NCBI RefSeq assembly: GCF_000018585.1
Contig: NC_009976.1
Coordinates: 1,605,941 to 1,669,940, forward strand
Direction: 5' to 3'
Length of the DNA: 64,000 bases
DNA from: Prochlorococcus marinus str. MIT 9211
Lineage (GTDB): Bacteria; Cyanobacteriota; Cyanobacteriia; PCC-6307; Cyanobiaceae
Shown here piece by piece: positions 1 through 9,742 of this stretch (position 1 is the first letter of the stretch; each line of letters starts with the position of its first letter). A program made the position numbers and the translations under genes. Under the pieces are notes generated by a model. The model saw nothing but the letters and a program-made list of their open reading frames with translations. It was not told the DNA's origin and made no database searches.

Positions 1-846
1 AACATTCAACATCGATCGACCAAGCAAACCAACTTTGCGACCATGCTTTAAAGCGAGTTCCAAAATCATCGCAACACGATGAATGGAACTTGCAAAAGTT
101 GTAATAATTACTCGACCTTGAGCCTCAGCAAGGTGACGCTCAAGTGCAGGAAAAACTGTTCGCTCTGAGGGACACCAACCAGGAACTTCAGCATTTGTAG
201 AATCACTAAATAGACATAAAACTCCTTCATCTCCATGATGCGCAAGACGAGCGAGGTCAAAATGCTCTCCATCTACAGGTGTGTGGTCAAACTTAAAATC
301 ACCTGTAAAAATTATTGTTCCAACTGGTGTTTTGATGGCTAAAGAGAAACTATCTGCCATCGAATGAGTATTACGAATAAACTCAACAGAAAAATACTGA
401 CCTACTTTCACAACATCTCTAGGGCCAACAGTGTGAATAGTGGTTCTATCAGTAACACCAGCTTCTTCCATTTTTCCTTGAAGCATGGACATCGCTAATC
501 GAGGACCATAAATCACAGGAATATTGAAATGCTTCAAATGATGCGAAATTCCACCAATATGGTCTTCATGACCATGAGTAACAATCATGCCTCGCATACG
601 ATGCTGATTTTCTCTCAAATAACTAGTATCTGGCATCACCACATTGACCCCATGCATTCCATCACTAGGGAATGCAAGGCCAGCATCAACAAGCATCAAG
701 TCATCTCCATATTCAAAAACACAAGTGTTTTTTCCTATCTCATGCAGTCCTCCAAGAGGGATAACTTTTAAAGATGGTTGTTTAGTCTTGGAATCCCTGG
801 AAACATTATTAATGGAATTTGAAGACCTCGAAAAGCTAGTAGCCAT
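1..846 (-). CDS. rnj: Ribonuclease J, 5' part (gene runs off the left edge)
   Basis: Metallo-beta-lactamase/beta-CASP ribonuclease, which in the family acts as a 5'-exo/endonuclease in mRNA turnover and rRNA processing. Only the first 282 codons are present; the frame is open to base 1, so the gene is cut by the window rather than broken. The N-terminal 25 residues are a Ser/Asn-rich extension. GGLHEIGKN follows at about 32-40, and the zinc-binding HGHEDH motif is at residues 91-96. Further on are GDFKFDHTPVDG and DSTNAEVPG, both typical of RNase J. The ATG at 844-846 is the first in frame. It shares its strand with dapA and asd, which lie upstream across an 82-base gap. Confidence 0.93.
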   Translation of the reverse strand, partial: MATSFSRSSNSINNVSRDSKTKQPSLKVIPLGGLHEIGKNTCVFEYGDDLMLVDAGLAFPSDGMHGVNVVMPDTSYLRENQHRMRGMIVTHGHEDHIGGISHHLKHFNIPVIYGPRLAMSMLQGKMEEAGVTDRTTIHTVGPRDVVKVGQYFSVEFIRNTHSMADSFSLAIKTPVGTIIFTGDFKFDHTPVDGEHFDLARLAHHGDEGVLCLFSDSTNAEVPGWCPSERTVFPALERHLAEAQGRVIITTFASSIHRVAMILELALKHGRKVGLLGRSMLNV

Positions 847-928
847 AAGAAAAAGTATGTGAAGAACAAACTCGTTTTGCGGTGTGACAAATCACTTGAT
901 AAAGCCAAATGCAATAGAGAGCTTTTTA

Positions 929-1837
929 TTAAATTTGTCGCAAGGATTTAATTATATCTATTAGGTCTTCTTTCATTTGTTTTTTTAATGGAGACAAAGG
1001 GCGTCGAGGGGAACCGACTTGCCAGCCAATCGCTTCAAGGGCAGCTTTCACGGGAATAGGGTTAGTAGTTGCAAAAAGAGCTCTGAAAAGAGGTTGCAAC
1101 TGTTCATGATAAGCAAGTGCAATATTCACTTGTCCAGTGGAATATGCATCAATCATGGCTTTAATCCTGCTACCCACAATATGACTAGCAACACTCACAA
1201 CACCAACTGCCCCCACTGACATCATCGGCAAAAGTAATCCATCATCACCACTATAAACAGCCAACTGAGACCCACATTGCATTCTTAAATCGGTGACTTC
1301 ACTCGTTGTCCCGCTAGCAGCCTTATAACTAATTATATTTGGACAATTCATCAGCCTTTTTACTGTGGCGGGATGAATTGAAGAACCTGTTCTGCCAGGT
1401 ATGTTGTAAAGCATTAAGGGTAAATCTGGGGCAGCATTTGCAATCGAGCGAAAATGGATTTCCAAACCTTCTTGAGGTGGTTTGTTGTAGTAAGGAACAA
1501 CAACCAAAGCCCCATCAGCTCCAAGTTCTGCTGCTTTTACAGTTGCTTCTATCGCTTCAGCAGTACTATTGCTACCAGTACCTGCGAGAACTTTGACAGC
1601 TTTGCCAACAGAGCTTTTTACAGTTTCAAGTAATTGATGTTGCTCACTCCAACTCAAAGTTGGAGACTCTCCAGTGGTTCCACAAACAACAATTCCGTCC
1701 GAGCCTTCATCCACTAAATATCGCGCCAATCGACCAGCAATTGCATAATCTACCTTTCCATCACTATCAAATGGAGTAACCATTGCGGTTAATAAGCGTC
1801 CAAAAGGTTTTGGTGATAAATGGGCAGCAGAGCTCAT
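929..1837 (-). CDS. dapA: 4-hydroxy-tetrahydrodipicolinate synthase
   Basis: Condenses pyruvate with aspartate semialdehyde in the lysine and diaminopimelate pathway. At 302 residues it is of normal family length. The TTGE motif lies at 54-57, the catalytic Tyr in [11 protein letters not shown] is Tyr144, and the Schiff-base lysine in ISYKAASG is Lys172. The ATG overlaps the asd stop codon by four bases (ATGA), so the two genes are probably translated in a coupled way. asd makes the substrate of this enzyme, which agrees with the context. RNase J follows on the same strand. Confidence 0.97.
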   Translation of the reverse strand: MSSAAHLSPKPFGRLLTAMVTPFDSDGKVDYAIAGRLARYLVDEGSDGIVVCGTTGESPTLSWSEQHQLLETVKSSVGKAVKVLAGTGSNSTAEAIEATVKAAELGADGALVVVPYYNKPPQEGLEIHFRSIANAAPDLPLMLYNIPGRTGSSIHPATVKRLMNCPNIISYKAASGTTSEVTDLRMQCGSQLAVYSGDDGLLLPMMSVGAVGVVSVASHIVGSRIKAMIDAYSTGQVNIALAYHEQLQPLFRALFATTNPIPVKAALEAIGWQVGSPRRPLSPLKKQMKEDLIDIIKSLRQI

Positions 1838-2865
1838 GAATTAGGTAGCAACAATTCAGCAATTTGAATGGCATTCAATGCAGCACCTTTACGAATTTGA
1901 TCACCACAAAGCCATAGCTCCAAACAATTAGCATGGCTTACATCTTGACGAATTCTGCCTACAGCAACTGAATCTTGACCAGCAACATCTACTGGCATTG
2001 GAAACCTATTTGCATGAAAATCTTCGATAATTTTTATGCCTGGTGCATCATTTAAAGCTTTTCTAGCAAGTCTTACCTCAATTGGCTCAACAAATTCAAT
2101 ATTCACAGCTTCAGAATGTGCCCTTAAAACTGGAACTCGTACGCAAGTTGCCGTCAACGAAAGCTCAGGTGATTCCATAATTTTTCTTGTTTCATTAATC
2201 ATTTTCATTTCCTCTTCACAGTAATCATTCTCTGCTAACGGCGAATTGTGTAAGAAAAGGTTAAATGCAAGCGAATAGGGCAAAACCTTACTTTTGCTTG
2301 TTTTGCCATCCAAAACATCTTGAGTGAGATTTTTAAGCTCTTTCATAGCTTCAGCGCCTGCACCACTAGCAGATTGATAAGTAGAAACTACAACTCGTTT
2401 TATTGGCGCTAATAAAGACAAAGGTCTTAAAACTACAGTGAGTAAAATTGTGGTGCAATTGGGATTTGCAATTACGCCTTGATGAGTCAAAGCTTTTTCG
2501 GGATTAACTTCAGGAACAACTAAAGGGACTTCAGGGTCCATCCTAAAAGCACTGGAATTATCAATTAGCACAGCTCCAGCAGCATTAATAGAATTTCTCC
2601 ATTTCTTTGATATAGAGCCGCCAGCAGAAGCAAAAACTAAATCCACTCCTTGAAATTGTTCAGGAGAAGCGGGATGAATTGTTATATTTCTACCATTCCA
2701 AAGTTTGATTTTGCCTGCAGACCGCTCTGAAGCCAACAATTTTAATTGATCAATAGGAAAGGAACGTTCCTCCAATAATTGCAAAAGCTCATTACCTACT
2801 GCTCCTGTTGCTCCTAAAACAGCAACAGTCAGGGGTCGATTGGGTAAAAAATTTTTAAAAGACAA
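1834..2865 (-). CDS. asd: Aspartate-semialdehyde dehydrogenase
   Basis: NADPH-dependent reduction of aspartyl phosphate to aspartate semialdehyde, the branch point to lysine, threonine and methionine. The 343-residue protein has an N-terminal dinucleotide-binding loop ([13 protein letters not shown], about 16-28). The catalytic cysteine is Cys137 in NPNCTTI, and the substrate-binding histidine is His250 in [11 protein letters not shown]. It is first in a minus-strand run asd-dapA-rnj and is divergent from tig across 160 bases. No intact family motif is missing. Confidence 0.97.
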   Translation of the reverse strand: MSFKNFLPNRPLTVAVLGATGAVGNELLQLLEERSFPIDQLKLLASERSAGKIKLWNGRNITIHPASPEQFQGVDLVFASAGGSISKKWRNSINAAGAVLIDNSSAFRMDPEVPLVVPEVNPEKALTHQGVIANPNCTTILLTVVLRPLSLLAPIKRVVVSTYQSASGAGAEAMKELKNLTQDVLDGKTSKSKVLPYSLAFNLFLHNSPLAENDYCEEEMKMINETRKIMESPELSLTATCVRVPVLRAHSEAVNIEFVEPIEVRLARKALNDAPGIKIIEDFHANRFPMPVDVAGQDSVAVGRIRQDVSHANCLELWLCGDQIRKGAALNAIQIAELLLPNS

Positions 2866-3025
2866 CTTTTGCAGAGAGTGATTTCCCGAAGAACAAAAAG
2901 ATCAAATCTTGGAAAATCTACTCAAGAATCTTCAAGAAATCTATAAAGGAACTATAGCTTTTGAAAGTTTGCCAGACTCTTTCTTAATGTAATGAGCTAA
3001 TGAGCTTTCGTTTAGTAGCTGCCCA
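2866..3025. promoter_or_regulatory. Divergent asd/tig intergenic region with repeated AATGAGC
   Basis: This 160-base AT-rich spacer must hold promoters for both asd and tig. The heptamer AATGAGC occurs at 2991-2997, at 2999-3005 and again at 3025-3031, where it contains the tig start codon. The first two copies are part of a perfect tandem octamer, TAATGAGC (2990-3005). I cannot assign -35/-10 elements with confidence. Confidence 0.4.
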
Positions 3026-3029
3026 ATGA
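3000..3029 (+). other. Nine-codon micro-ORF ending on the tig start codon
   Basis: The frame ATG AGC TTT CGT TTA GTA GCT GCC CAA TGA encodes MSFRLVAAQ. Its TGA (3027-3029) overlaps the tig ATG (3026-3028) in the ATGA arrangement used in translational coupling. No Shine-Dalgarno is visible before it. It may be a real leader peptide or chance in an AT-rich spacer. Confidence 0.25.
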
Positions 3030-4441
3030 GCAATTCCACATTAAAGGTAAAAACAAAATCAATGCCTGACAGCCGTTTGGCAGTTGAATTAGAAATTTCT
3101 GCAAAGCAATGCAAAGAAAGTTATCAACAAGCATTGTCTAAATTAAGCAAAACTGCCAATCTGCCTGGATTTCGGAAGGGAAAAGTTCCTCAAGCGGTGC
3201 TGTTACAGCAAGTAGGGGCTAAAAGGATTCAAGCTTCAGCCATAGAAAAGCTTTTAGAAGTTGTATGGCCTCAAGCGCTACAACAAGAATCAATCGAACC
3301 ACTTTGTGAGCCAGAATTAATTGGTGGCTTTGAAGCTTTATTAGAAAATTTCAACCCTGATTCAAAACTGACACTTACATTAGAAACAGATATCTCACCA
3401 ATACCTCAATTAAAAAGCTCTAAAGGACTAACAGTAGAAGCTGAAAAAGTTGTTTTTGATCCTAAGAAAATTGATGAACTGATAGAGCAATCTCGAAAAC
3501 AACTTTCAACTTTAATACCAGTTGAAAATAGACCGGCAAAAAAAGGTGATGTTGCTGTCGTTAGCTTTGAAGGAAAGTTTACTGATAACAATAGTCCAAT
3601 TGAAGGCGGCAACAGTGACTCAATGGACATCGAGCTAGAGAAAGGTCAAATGATTCCTGGATTTGTAGAAGGAATCATAGGAATGAACATAAATGACGAA
3701 AAAACAGTTGAATGCACTTTCCCAAAAGATTATCCGCAAGAAGATGCCCGAAATAGAAAAGCCAAGTTTGATATTAAAGTCAAGGATCTAAAAACAAGGG
3801 AGTTGCCTAAGCTAGATGATGATTTTGCTAAACAAGCTAGCGATAAAGATAGTCTGGAAGAGCTTCGAAAAGAACTAGAAGCAAAATTAAAAGAGGATGC
3901 ACATCAACGAAGTATCAAAAACCGTCAAGAAGCATTGTTAAAAGCTCTTGTTGAACAATTAGAAATTGATCTACCAAAAACTCTAATCGAGATAGAAACT
4001 CGCAATCTTATTGAACAGACCGCTAGAAACTTTGCTCAACAAGGAATCGATGTTAAATCAACTTTTACTCCTGAACTAATCAATAAATTGATGGATTCTT
4101 CTAGGCCAGAAGCAATTGAGAACCTTCGTCGTCAATTCGCCATGCAAGCTCTTAGAAAAGAAGAAGGTATTGAAGTCCCTAATAAAGAAGTTGATAAAAA
4201 ATTCGAAGAAGTCAAAAAAGAATTGAGCAAAGAAAAAAATATCGATTTCGAAAAATTAAAAGAAGCTGTATTAGAAGATCTACTCCAAGACAAAGTCTTT
4301 ACATGGCTAGAAGAAAACAATACCGTAATTGAAACATTGCCCAAGACAAAATCCTTAAATGGAAAACCCTCTACCCAAGGGAAAACTAGCCAATCAAAAA
4401 GCAAAAAAACAAAAACAAAGGTAGAAAAAACAACCAAGTGA
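3026..4441 (+). CDS. tig: Trigger factor, ribosome-associated chaperone and prolyl isomerase
   Basis: Binds nascent chains at the ribosome exit tunnel. The 471-residue protein shows the ribosome-binding signature GFRKGKVP at 48-55, an FKBP-type peptidyl-prolyl isomerase domain at roughly 165-255, and a helical, highly charged C-terminal chaperone domain. The last 30 or so residues are a low-complexity tail rich in Lys, Ser and Thr, which looks disordered. The ATG at 3026 leaves a normal N terminus. It is followed in the same direction by clpP and clpX, an arrangement common across bacteria, 45 bases before clpP. Confidence 0.96.
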   Translation: MSNSTLKVKTKSMPDSRLAVELEISAKQCKESYQQALSKLSKTANLPGFRKGKVPQAVLLQQVGAKRIQASAIEKLLEVVWPQALQQESIEPLCEPELIGGFEALLENFNPDSKLTLTLETDISPIPQLKSSKGLTVEAEKVVFDPKKIDELIEQSRKQLSTLIPVENRPAKKGDVAVVSFEGKFTDNNSPIEGGNSDSMDIELEKGQMIPGFVEGIIGMNINDEKTVECTFPKDYPQEDARNRKAKFDIKVKDLKTRELPKLDDDFAKQASDKDSLEELRKELEAKLKEDAHQRSIKNRQEALLKALVEQLEIDLPKTLIEIETRNLIEQTARNFAQQGIDVKSTFTPELINKLMDSSRPEAIENLRRQFAMQALRKEEGIEVPNKEVDKKFEEVKKELSKEKNIDFEKLKEAVLEDLLQDKVFTWLEENNTVIETLPKTKSLNGKPSTQGKTSQSKSKKTKTKVEKTTK

Positions 4442-4486
4442 TAATTGAGCTTTTAGATTATCCAAATAAAGAGACATTGTATTAGC

Positions 4487-5137
4487 GTGACCCCCTCTGC
4501 CTTCAGCCACCCAATCAAAAATATATGGGAAGGGATGTATCCCATTTCTGGGCCTGGTGTGCTTCCTACAGTTGTTGAGCAATCAGGAAGAGGTGATAGA
4601 GCATTTGATATTTACTCCAGACTGCTACGAGAAAGAATAATTTTTCTTGGTACAGACGTTAATGACCAAGTAGCTGATGCATTAGTTGCCCAAATGCTTT
4701 TTCTCGAAGCTGAGGATCCCGAGAAAGATATACAGCTTTATATAAACTCTCCTGGCGGATCAGTAACTGCAGGTTTAGCTATTTACGACACAATGCAGCA
4801 AGTAACTCCTGACGTAGTCACTATCTGCTATGGATTAGCAGCAAGCATGGGGGCATTTTTATTATCTGGTGGTACTAAAGGTAAAAGAGTCTCCCTACCA
4901 AATTCAAGAATAATGATTCACCAACCTCTAGGTGGAGCTCAAGGCCAAGCTGTTGAAATCGAAATTCAAGCCAAAGAAATTCTTTTTCTAAAAGAAACCT
5001 TAAATGGTCTTCTCTCAGAGCATACAGGTCAGCCAATCGACAAAATTGCTGAAGACACAGACAGAGACCACTTCCTTTCCCCGCAAGAAGCGGTTGAATA
5101 CGGCCTGATAGACAAAGTCATAAACAGCACGAACTAA
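4487..5137 (+). CDS. clpP: ATP-dependent Clp protease proteolytic subunit
   Basis: Serine protease subunit that assembles into the barrel capped by ClpX. The catalytic triad is visible: Ser120 in LAASMGAF, His145 in MIHQPLGG and Asp194 in DRDHFLS (numbered from the GTG at 4487). The start is uncertain: GTG at 4487 gives 216 residues, and an ATG at 4532 would give 201 with the normal mature region starting before residue 30. The first 15-25 residues would be propeptide in either case. It lies between tig and clpX. Cyanobacteria have several ClpP paralogues, so the number of this one is not assigned. Confidence 0.95.
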   Translation: MTPSAFSHPIKNIWEGMYPISGPGVLPTVVEQSGRGDRAFDIYSRLLRERIIFLGTDVNDQVADALVAQMLFLEAEDPEKDIQLYINSPGGSVTAGLAIYDTMQQVTPDVVTICYGLAASMGAFLLSGGTKGKRVSLPNSRIMIHQPLGGAQGQAVEIEIQAKEILFLKETLNGLLSEHTGQPIDKIAEDTDRDHFLSPQEAVEYGLIDKVINSTN

Positions 5138-5172
5138 AGAGGAATCGTTAAGGAAAGCTGACGAAGCAGCAA

Positions 5173-5194
5173 TTACTAACGATCCTATTAGTAA
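5173..5194. repeat. Inverted repeat between clpP and clpX
   Basis: A perfect 7-base inverted repeat, TTACTAA and TTAGTAA, with an 8-base spacer lies in the 111-base clpP-clpX gap, 55 bases before the clpX ATG. There is no T run after it, so it does not look like an intrinsic terminator. It could be an operator or an mRNA hairpin. Confidence 0.3.
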
Positions 5195-5248
5195 GGCTGA
5201 ACATCCTTTGTCAGATCCTTTAACCCTTTTGGAATTCTTCTAAACTCG

Positions 5249-6610
5249 ATGGCAAAGTTTGAAGCCCATCTCAAATGCTCTTTTTGTGGCAAATCCCAAG
5301 AGCAAGTTAGGAAACTCATTGCAGGTCCAGGAGTCTATATCTGTGATGAATGTATAGATCTCTGTAATGAGATCTTGGATGAAGAACTGATAGATAATCA
5401 AACAAAAACAAGAGAAGCAAACAATCCATCAAATAAAAATCACACCGCCATTACAAGTACTAGCAAGCCTGCTCCTACCCTAGCGACCATCCCCAAACCA
5501 ATTGATATTAAAGACTTCTTAGATAAACAAGTAGTTGGACAAGAGGTTGCAAAAAAAATCCTTTCTGTGGCTGTCTATAACCATTACAAACGACTTGCTT
5601 GGCAAGGCGATGGTAATCAGGAAACGGACCTAACAGCAACAAGATTACATAAGTCAAACATTCTCCTTATTGGGCCTACTGGTAGTGGGAAAACTCTTCT
5701 CGCGCAAACTTTGGCAGAGCTGCTAGATGTACCATTTGCAGTAGCAGATGCAACGACATTAACCGAAGCAGGATATGTAGGAGAAGATGTTGAAAATATT
5801 TTGCTTAGACTCTTGCAGAAAGCCGATATGGATATTGAACTTGCGCAAAGAGGAATTATTTATATCGATGAAATAGATAAAATCGCTAGAAAAAGTGAAA
5901 ACCCTTCTATAACAAGAGATGTATCTGGAGAAGGAGTGCAACAAGCTTTGTTAAAGATGCTAGAAGGCACTGTTGCCAACGTACCGCCTCAGGGAGGCAG
6001 GAAACATCCATATCATGATTGTATTCAAATAGATACCAGCCAAATACTCTTTATTTGTGGAGGTGCTTTTGTTGGTCTAGAAGATATTGTTCAAAAAAGA
6101 TTAGGCAAAAACTCTATTGGCTTCATGCCTACAGATAGCCGAGGGCAAAATCATCTCAATAGGGACTTAGACAATAATCAAATGATTAACAATCTCGAGC
6201 CAGATGATTTAATACGTTATGGTCTAATTCCTGAATTTATTGGAAGAATGCCAGTAACAGCAGTCCTAGAACCATTGAATTCAGAAGCTTTAGAGGCAAT
6301 TCTAAAAGAACCTAGGGATGCCGTAATTAAACAATTTAGAACCCTAATGAGTATGGATAATGTAAAACTTGAATTTGACGAAGGTGCAGTCACGGCAATT
6401 GCTCAAGAAGCATTTAGAAGAAAAACTGGTGCAAGAGCCCTAAGAGGAATAGTTGAAGAATTAATGGTTGATCTTATGTACAAACTTCCTTCCGAAAAAA
6501 ATGTCAGTGATTTTACAGTGACTAAAAAAATGGTGGATGAAATGATTATCGGTGGGAAGGTATTAAAACTGCCCTCTAACGAAAAAATAGATCACCCTGA
6601 ATCTGCCTAA
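5249..6610 (+). CDS. clpX: ATP-dependent Clp protease ATP-binding subunit ClpX
   Basis: AAA+ unfoldase that feeds substrates to ClpP. The 453-residue protein has the N-terminal zinc-binding domain with Cys10, Cys13, Cys32 and Cys35. Walker A (GPTGSGKT) is at 142-149, the pore loop GYVG near 175, Walker B (IYIDEID) at 204-210 and the ClpP-docking IGF tripeptide at 290-292. A linker of about 50 residues, rich in Asn, Thr and Pro, separates the zinc domain from the AAA+ module. It is downstream of clpP on the same strand and 19 bases ahead of dnaX. Confidence 0.97.
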   Translation: MAKFEAHLKCSFCGKSQEQVRKLIAGPGVYICDECIDLCNEILDEELIDNQTKTREANNPSNKNHTAITSTSKPAPTLATIPKPIDIKDFLDKQVVGQEVAKKILSVAVYNHYKRLAWQGDGNQETDLTATRLHKSNILLIGPTGSGKTLLAQTLAELLDVPFAVADATTLTEAGYVGEDVENILLRLLQKADMDIELAQRGIIYIDEIDKIARKSENPSITRDVSGEGVQQALLKMLEGTVANVPPQGGRKHPYHDCIQIDTSQILFICGGAFVGLEDIVQKRLGKNSIGFMPTDSRGQNHLNRDLDNNQMINNLEPDDLIRYGLIPEFIGRMPVTAVLEPLNSEALEAILKEPRDAVIKQFRTLMSMDNVKLEFDEGAVTAIAQEAFRRKTGARALRGIVEELMVDLMYKLPSEKNVSDFTVTKKMVDEMIIGGKVLKLPSNEKIDHPESA

Positions 6611-6629
6611 TTCAAGCCAACAATCTATT

Positions 6630-8375
6630 GTGCAGCCTATGAGCAATACATATGCACCGCTGCATAACAAATATCGTCCTCAAAGTTTTGACGACTTAGT
6701 AGGTCAAAAAGTAATTGCAAGTACTCTTAAGCAAGCACTGCTGACTAATCGCATAGCACCTGCTTATCTATTTTGTGGCCCTCGAGGAACTGGTAAAACA
6801 TCTAGTGCGCGTATTTTAGCTCGATCTCTGAATTGTTTGAATGTTGAAGAGCCAACCATCAATCCCTGCTGTCAATGCAATCTTTGCCAAACAATTTCAG
6901 CAGGGAATGCCCTAGACGTTATTGAGATAGATGCTGCTTCGAATACTGGAGTAGATAATATCCGTGATCTTATAGAAAAGTCTAAGTTCGCTCCAGTAAT
7001 AGCTCGATGGAAAATTTATGTAATTGATGAATGTCATATGCTTTCTGCAGCTGCTTTTAATGCTCTTCTAAAGACTTTAGAAGAGCCTCCATCAAGAGTT
7101 GTTTTTATACTTGCTACAACTGATCCACAACGTCTTCTACCAACAATTATCAGTAGATGCCAAAGATTTGATTTTAGTCAAATCGAACTAAATGATTTAA
7201 TCAATCATTTACAAGAAATTGCCAATAAAGAAGAAATTGGTATTGAAAAAGAAGCAATAAATTTAGTCGCTAGACGTTCACAAGGTGGCTTGAGGGATGC
7301 ACAAAGTATGCTTGACCAATTAAGCCTTCTCCCGCAACCAATCACAGTCAATGCCGTATTAGATTTATTGGGAGAAGTTTCCGAGGAAAAGCTACTTGAC
7401 CTTGCAATGGCTTTAACAAAGAAAGACCCTCTTAATTTACTACTAATTTGTAGAGAGCTTATTAATAATGGCAAGGATCCAATGGGAATTCTTCAAGGAC
7501 TAGCATCAATTCTCAGAGATTTAGTACTAAAAAATGCAGCTCCCGATTATCCTGACCTATGCAGTATTTCACAAGAATCTCATCAGAAACTTTCGGAAAT
7601 TGCAAGTCTAGTTGAACCAGAACGACTATTACAATGGCAATCGCACCTCAAAGGTTCAGAAAATAATCTTCGACATAGTTCTCAACCAAGACTTTGGCTG
7701 GAAGTTCTACTATTAGGACTGTTAAATGAACCTTTCAATACAAAACTGGAAACTCAAGTTAATGCAGCAAGAGCAAATATCTCATACACATCTCAAGAAA
7801 GGCATGAGCCATCTGAAAATCCCAATAAGAATAATCCAAATTTAGAAAATAAGAATGTAGCAGATAAGCATCAGTCCTCTTTAGAGAAAAATGTAAATGT
7901 GAAGGAAACAAATAGCGGTTTATCAGAAGCTTGGGAACAAGTATTAGCCCGTATAGACTTACCATCAACAAGAATGCTTTTATCACAACAAGCACAACTA
8001 GTTGGGTTGTCAGAAAATAAGGCAGAAATTAATGTTGCAGAAAATTGGCTAGGAATGATAGAAAGTCGAAAAAGTCTTCTGGAAAAAGCAATTAATGAAG
8101 CACTAGGTCAGGAAAGGAAATTAATTCTAAATTCCCAATCAAGATTATCTGTTAATACAGAGAAGAAGATAAAAGTCAGTGATAAACATTTAAAGCAAAC
8201 TTCTACAGAGACAGCACAAGATATTAAACCTAAGGAAAGTCCAATTAATAATATAGATTCTTCAAAATTTCAATCAGAAAAGAAAGATGAAAGCAATAAA
8301 TTTATCAATGGAAAGGCAGAGGAATTCGCTAAATTCTTTAATGGAGAAGTTATTAATATCGATAAGAAGACTTAA
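6630..8375 (+). CDS. dnaX: DNA polymerase III subunits gamma/tau
   Basis: Clamp-loader ATPase of the replicative polymerase. The 581-residue protein has Walker A (GPRGTGKT) at 50-57, a zinc cluster formed by Cys69 and the cysteines at 80-86, Walker B (VIDECHML) at 131-138 and the arginine-finger motif ISRCQRF at 174-180. Beyond about residue 370 it becomes an Asn/Lys/Glu-rich, probably flexible tau tail. GTG at 6630 or ATG at 6639 could be the start. Some cyanobacteria carry an intein in dnaX; none is present here. It converges with the glycosyltransferase gene, leaving 7 bases between the stop codons. Confidence 0.96.
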   Translation: MQPMSNTYAPLHNKYRPQSFDDLVGQKVIASTLKQALLTNRIAPAYLFCGPRGTGKTSSARILARSLNCLNVEEPTINPCCQCNLCQTISAGNALDVIEIDAASNTGVDNIRDLIEKSKFAPVIARWKIYVIDECHMLSAAAFNALLKTLEEPPSRVVFILATTDPQRLLPTIISRCQRFDFSQIELNDLINHLQEIANKEEIGIEKEAINLVARRSQGGLRDAQSMLDQLSLLPQPITVNAVLDLLGEVSEEKLLDLAMALTKKDPLNLLLICRELINNGKDPMGILQGLASILRDLVLKNAAPDYPDLCSISQESHQKLSEIASLVEPERLLQWQSHLKGSENNLRHSSQPRLWLEVLLLGLLNEPFNTKLETQVNAARANISYTSQERHEPSENPNKNNPNLENKNVADKHQSSLEKNVNVKETNSGLSEAWEQVLARIDLPSTRMLLSQQAQLVGLSENKAEINVAENWLGMIESRKSLLEKAINEALGQERKLILNSQSRLSVNTEKKIKVSDKHLKQTSTETAQDIKPKESPINNIDSSKFQSEKKDESNKFINGKAEEFAKFFNGEVINIDKKT

Positions 8376-8382
8376 GCTTAAA

Positions 8383-9696
8383 TTAATTACCTTGGTGAGT
8401 AGTCTTGTTCCAAACTAATTTCTTAGGTAAGACTGCCATTTTTATTGTTACCCAAGGAATAACAATAAACCAGTGAATCAGGTAAATGACAGATATTAAT
8501 AATCTAAGTAATTTAGGAGAAGGTAAGTCTGGGCCTTGAGATTTTCTTCTGCAACCTCGAAAATAGGCCACTCCAGATACACTCAAAGCAATACATGATA
8601 AAGGCCAGTACAAGGGAAATGAGTGAGTCCAAGTGGCAATTAACAAGTCTACAGAAGATACGACAGGCAATACATATTGAAGAGTGAAGAAACATCCTAA
8701 GTCAAGTTTTTTGACAAAGCCGAGCCTTCCGGAAAAGAGAAAAGACCAATAGTCAAAAAAACGTTGTAATCCACCTTCTGCCCATCTATTTCTTTGTCGC
8801 CACAAAGACCCTAAAGATTCAACTGCTTCTTCCTGAATAGGAGGATTCCAAAGCAAACCGACATTAGCGCCAACAATCAATAGCCTAAAACTCAAATCAA
8901 GATCATCAGTCAAAGTATCTTCATTAAAGCCTCCACATTTATTCAATATATTTCTCTCTATAAGCTGACCATTTCCTCTTAATTCACCCACTCCTCCTAC
9001 GAAGATTCTTCCTTGCTGGATAAAAGCATCCATTGCCATTTCCATAGACTGGCAATGAGTCAATAAATTCTTTCCTGAGTTTATAACTGCCTTTCTTAAT
9101 TGAACGGCAGATAAACCATATTTCTCCGCAAAAGGAATAATCCTCAACAAAATATCATCATTAAACTGTGCATCTGCATCAAGAATAAAAATCCATTTAC
9201 CATTCAGTTTAGATAGCGCATAATTAAGTGCGCCAGACTTGCCTCCTCCGGAAGATCTTGATCGATTTAAGACTTGAATTTCTTGAAAAGTTTGGGTTAA
9301 TTGATTCAATAAAATGGACGTCTTATCTTTACTTCCATCATCAATAATCATTCTAGTTATTTTATCCTTTGGATATCTAATAGAAATTAGACGTTCCACT
9401 AATCTCTCAACAACATTCTCTTCATCTCTAGCTGAAACCACAACATCTACCATTGGGAGAGATTGGTATTCCTCTGGAGTAAAAGCAACCAATTTAGATT
9501 GATCAAAACGATTATCTATCTCTCTTAAAACAATCGACAAACCATAAATTCCTAGCAATACAGCCAATATTAATGCTGGCAATAAGCTTATTGATGCGGG
9601 AATTAAATAAGGACATAAGCCTAATAAAACGCAGCAAATCAAGAATAAGCTGGCCTTTCCGCGGCGATTTCTGCCATTTGTAGCTGCAAAGGCCAT
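8383..9696 (-). CDS. mgdA: Membrane glycosyltransferase family 2, probable monoglucosyldiacylglycerol synthase
   Basis: Processive-type GT2 with a catalytic domain between membrane segments. Numbered from the ATG at 9694-9696 (437 residues): two hydrophobic segments at about 15-58, DDGSKDK at 119-125, DAD at 173-175, TDDLDL at about 263-268 and QRNRW at 301-305, then at least two membrane helices near the C terminus. This layout and QRNRWAEGGLQR match, from memory, the cyanobacterial enzyme that transfers glucose to diacylglycerol as the first step of galactolipid synthesis (Synechocystis sll1377 type). The GT2 call is certain; the lipid substrate is inferred. A TTG at 9714 would add six residues but is a weaker start. 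Confidence 0.8.
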   Translation of the reverse strand: MAFAATNGRNRRGKASLFLICCVLLGLCPYLIPASISLLPALILAVLLGIYGLSIVLREIDNRFDQSKLVAFTPEEYQSLPMVDVVVSARDEENVVERLVERLISIRYPKDKITRMIIDDGSKDKTSILLNQLTQTFQEIQVLNRSRSSGGGKSGALNYALSKLNGKWIFILDADAQFNDDILLRIIPFAEKYGLSAVQLRKAVINSGKNLLTHCQSMEMAMDAFIQQGRIFVGGVGELRGNGQLIERNILNKCGGFNEDTLTDDLDLSFRLLIVGANVGLLWNPPIQEEAVESLGSLWRQRNRWAEGGLQRFFDYWSFLFSGRLGFVKKLDLGCFFTLQYVLPVVSSVDLLIATWTHSFPLYWPLSCIALSVSGVAYFRGCRRKSQGPDLPSPKLLRLLISVIYLIHWFIVIPWVTIKMAVLPKKLVWNKTTHQGN

Positions 9697-9742
9697 TGGA
9701 ATCCTGCAGTTCAAATGTTGACTCTAAGCTGTCTTTTCATAA

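Noticed and set aside
529-862. Two plus-strand frames over the RNase J gene
   Set aside because: The minus strand encodes intact RNase J motifs across the same region, so these are shadows.
6630-8375. Possible intein in dnaX or dnaB, as in some cyanobacteria
   Set aside because: Both proteins are continuous across the usual insertion motifs, with normal lengths (581 and 471 residues).
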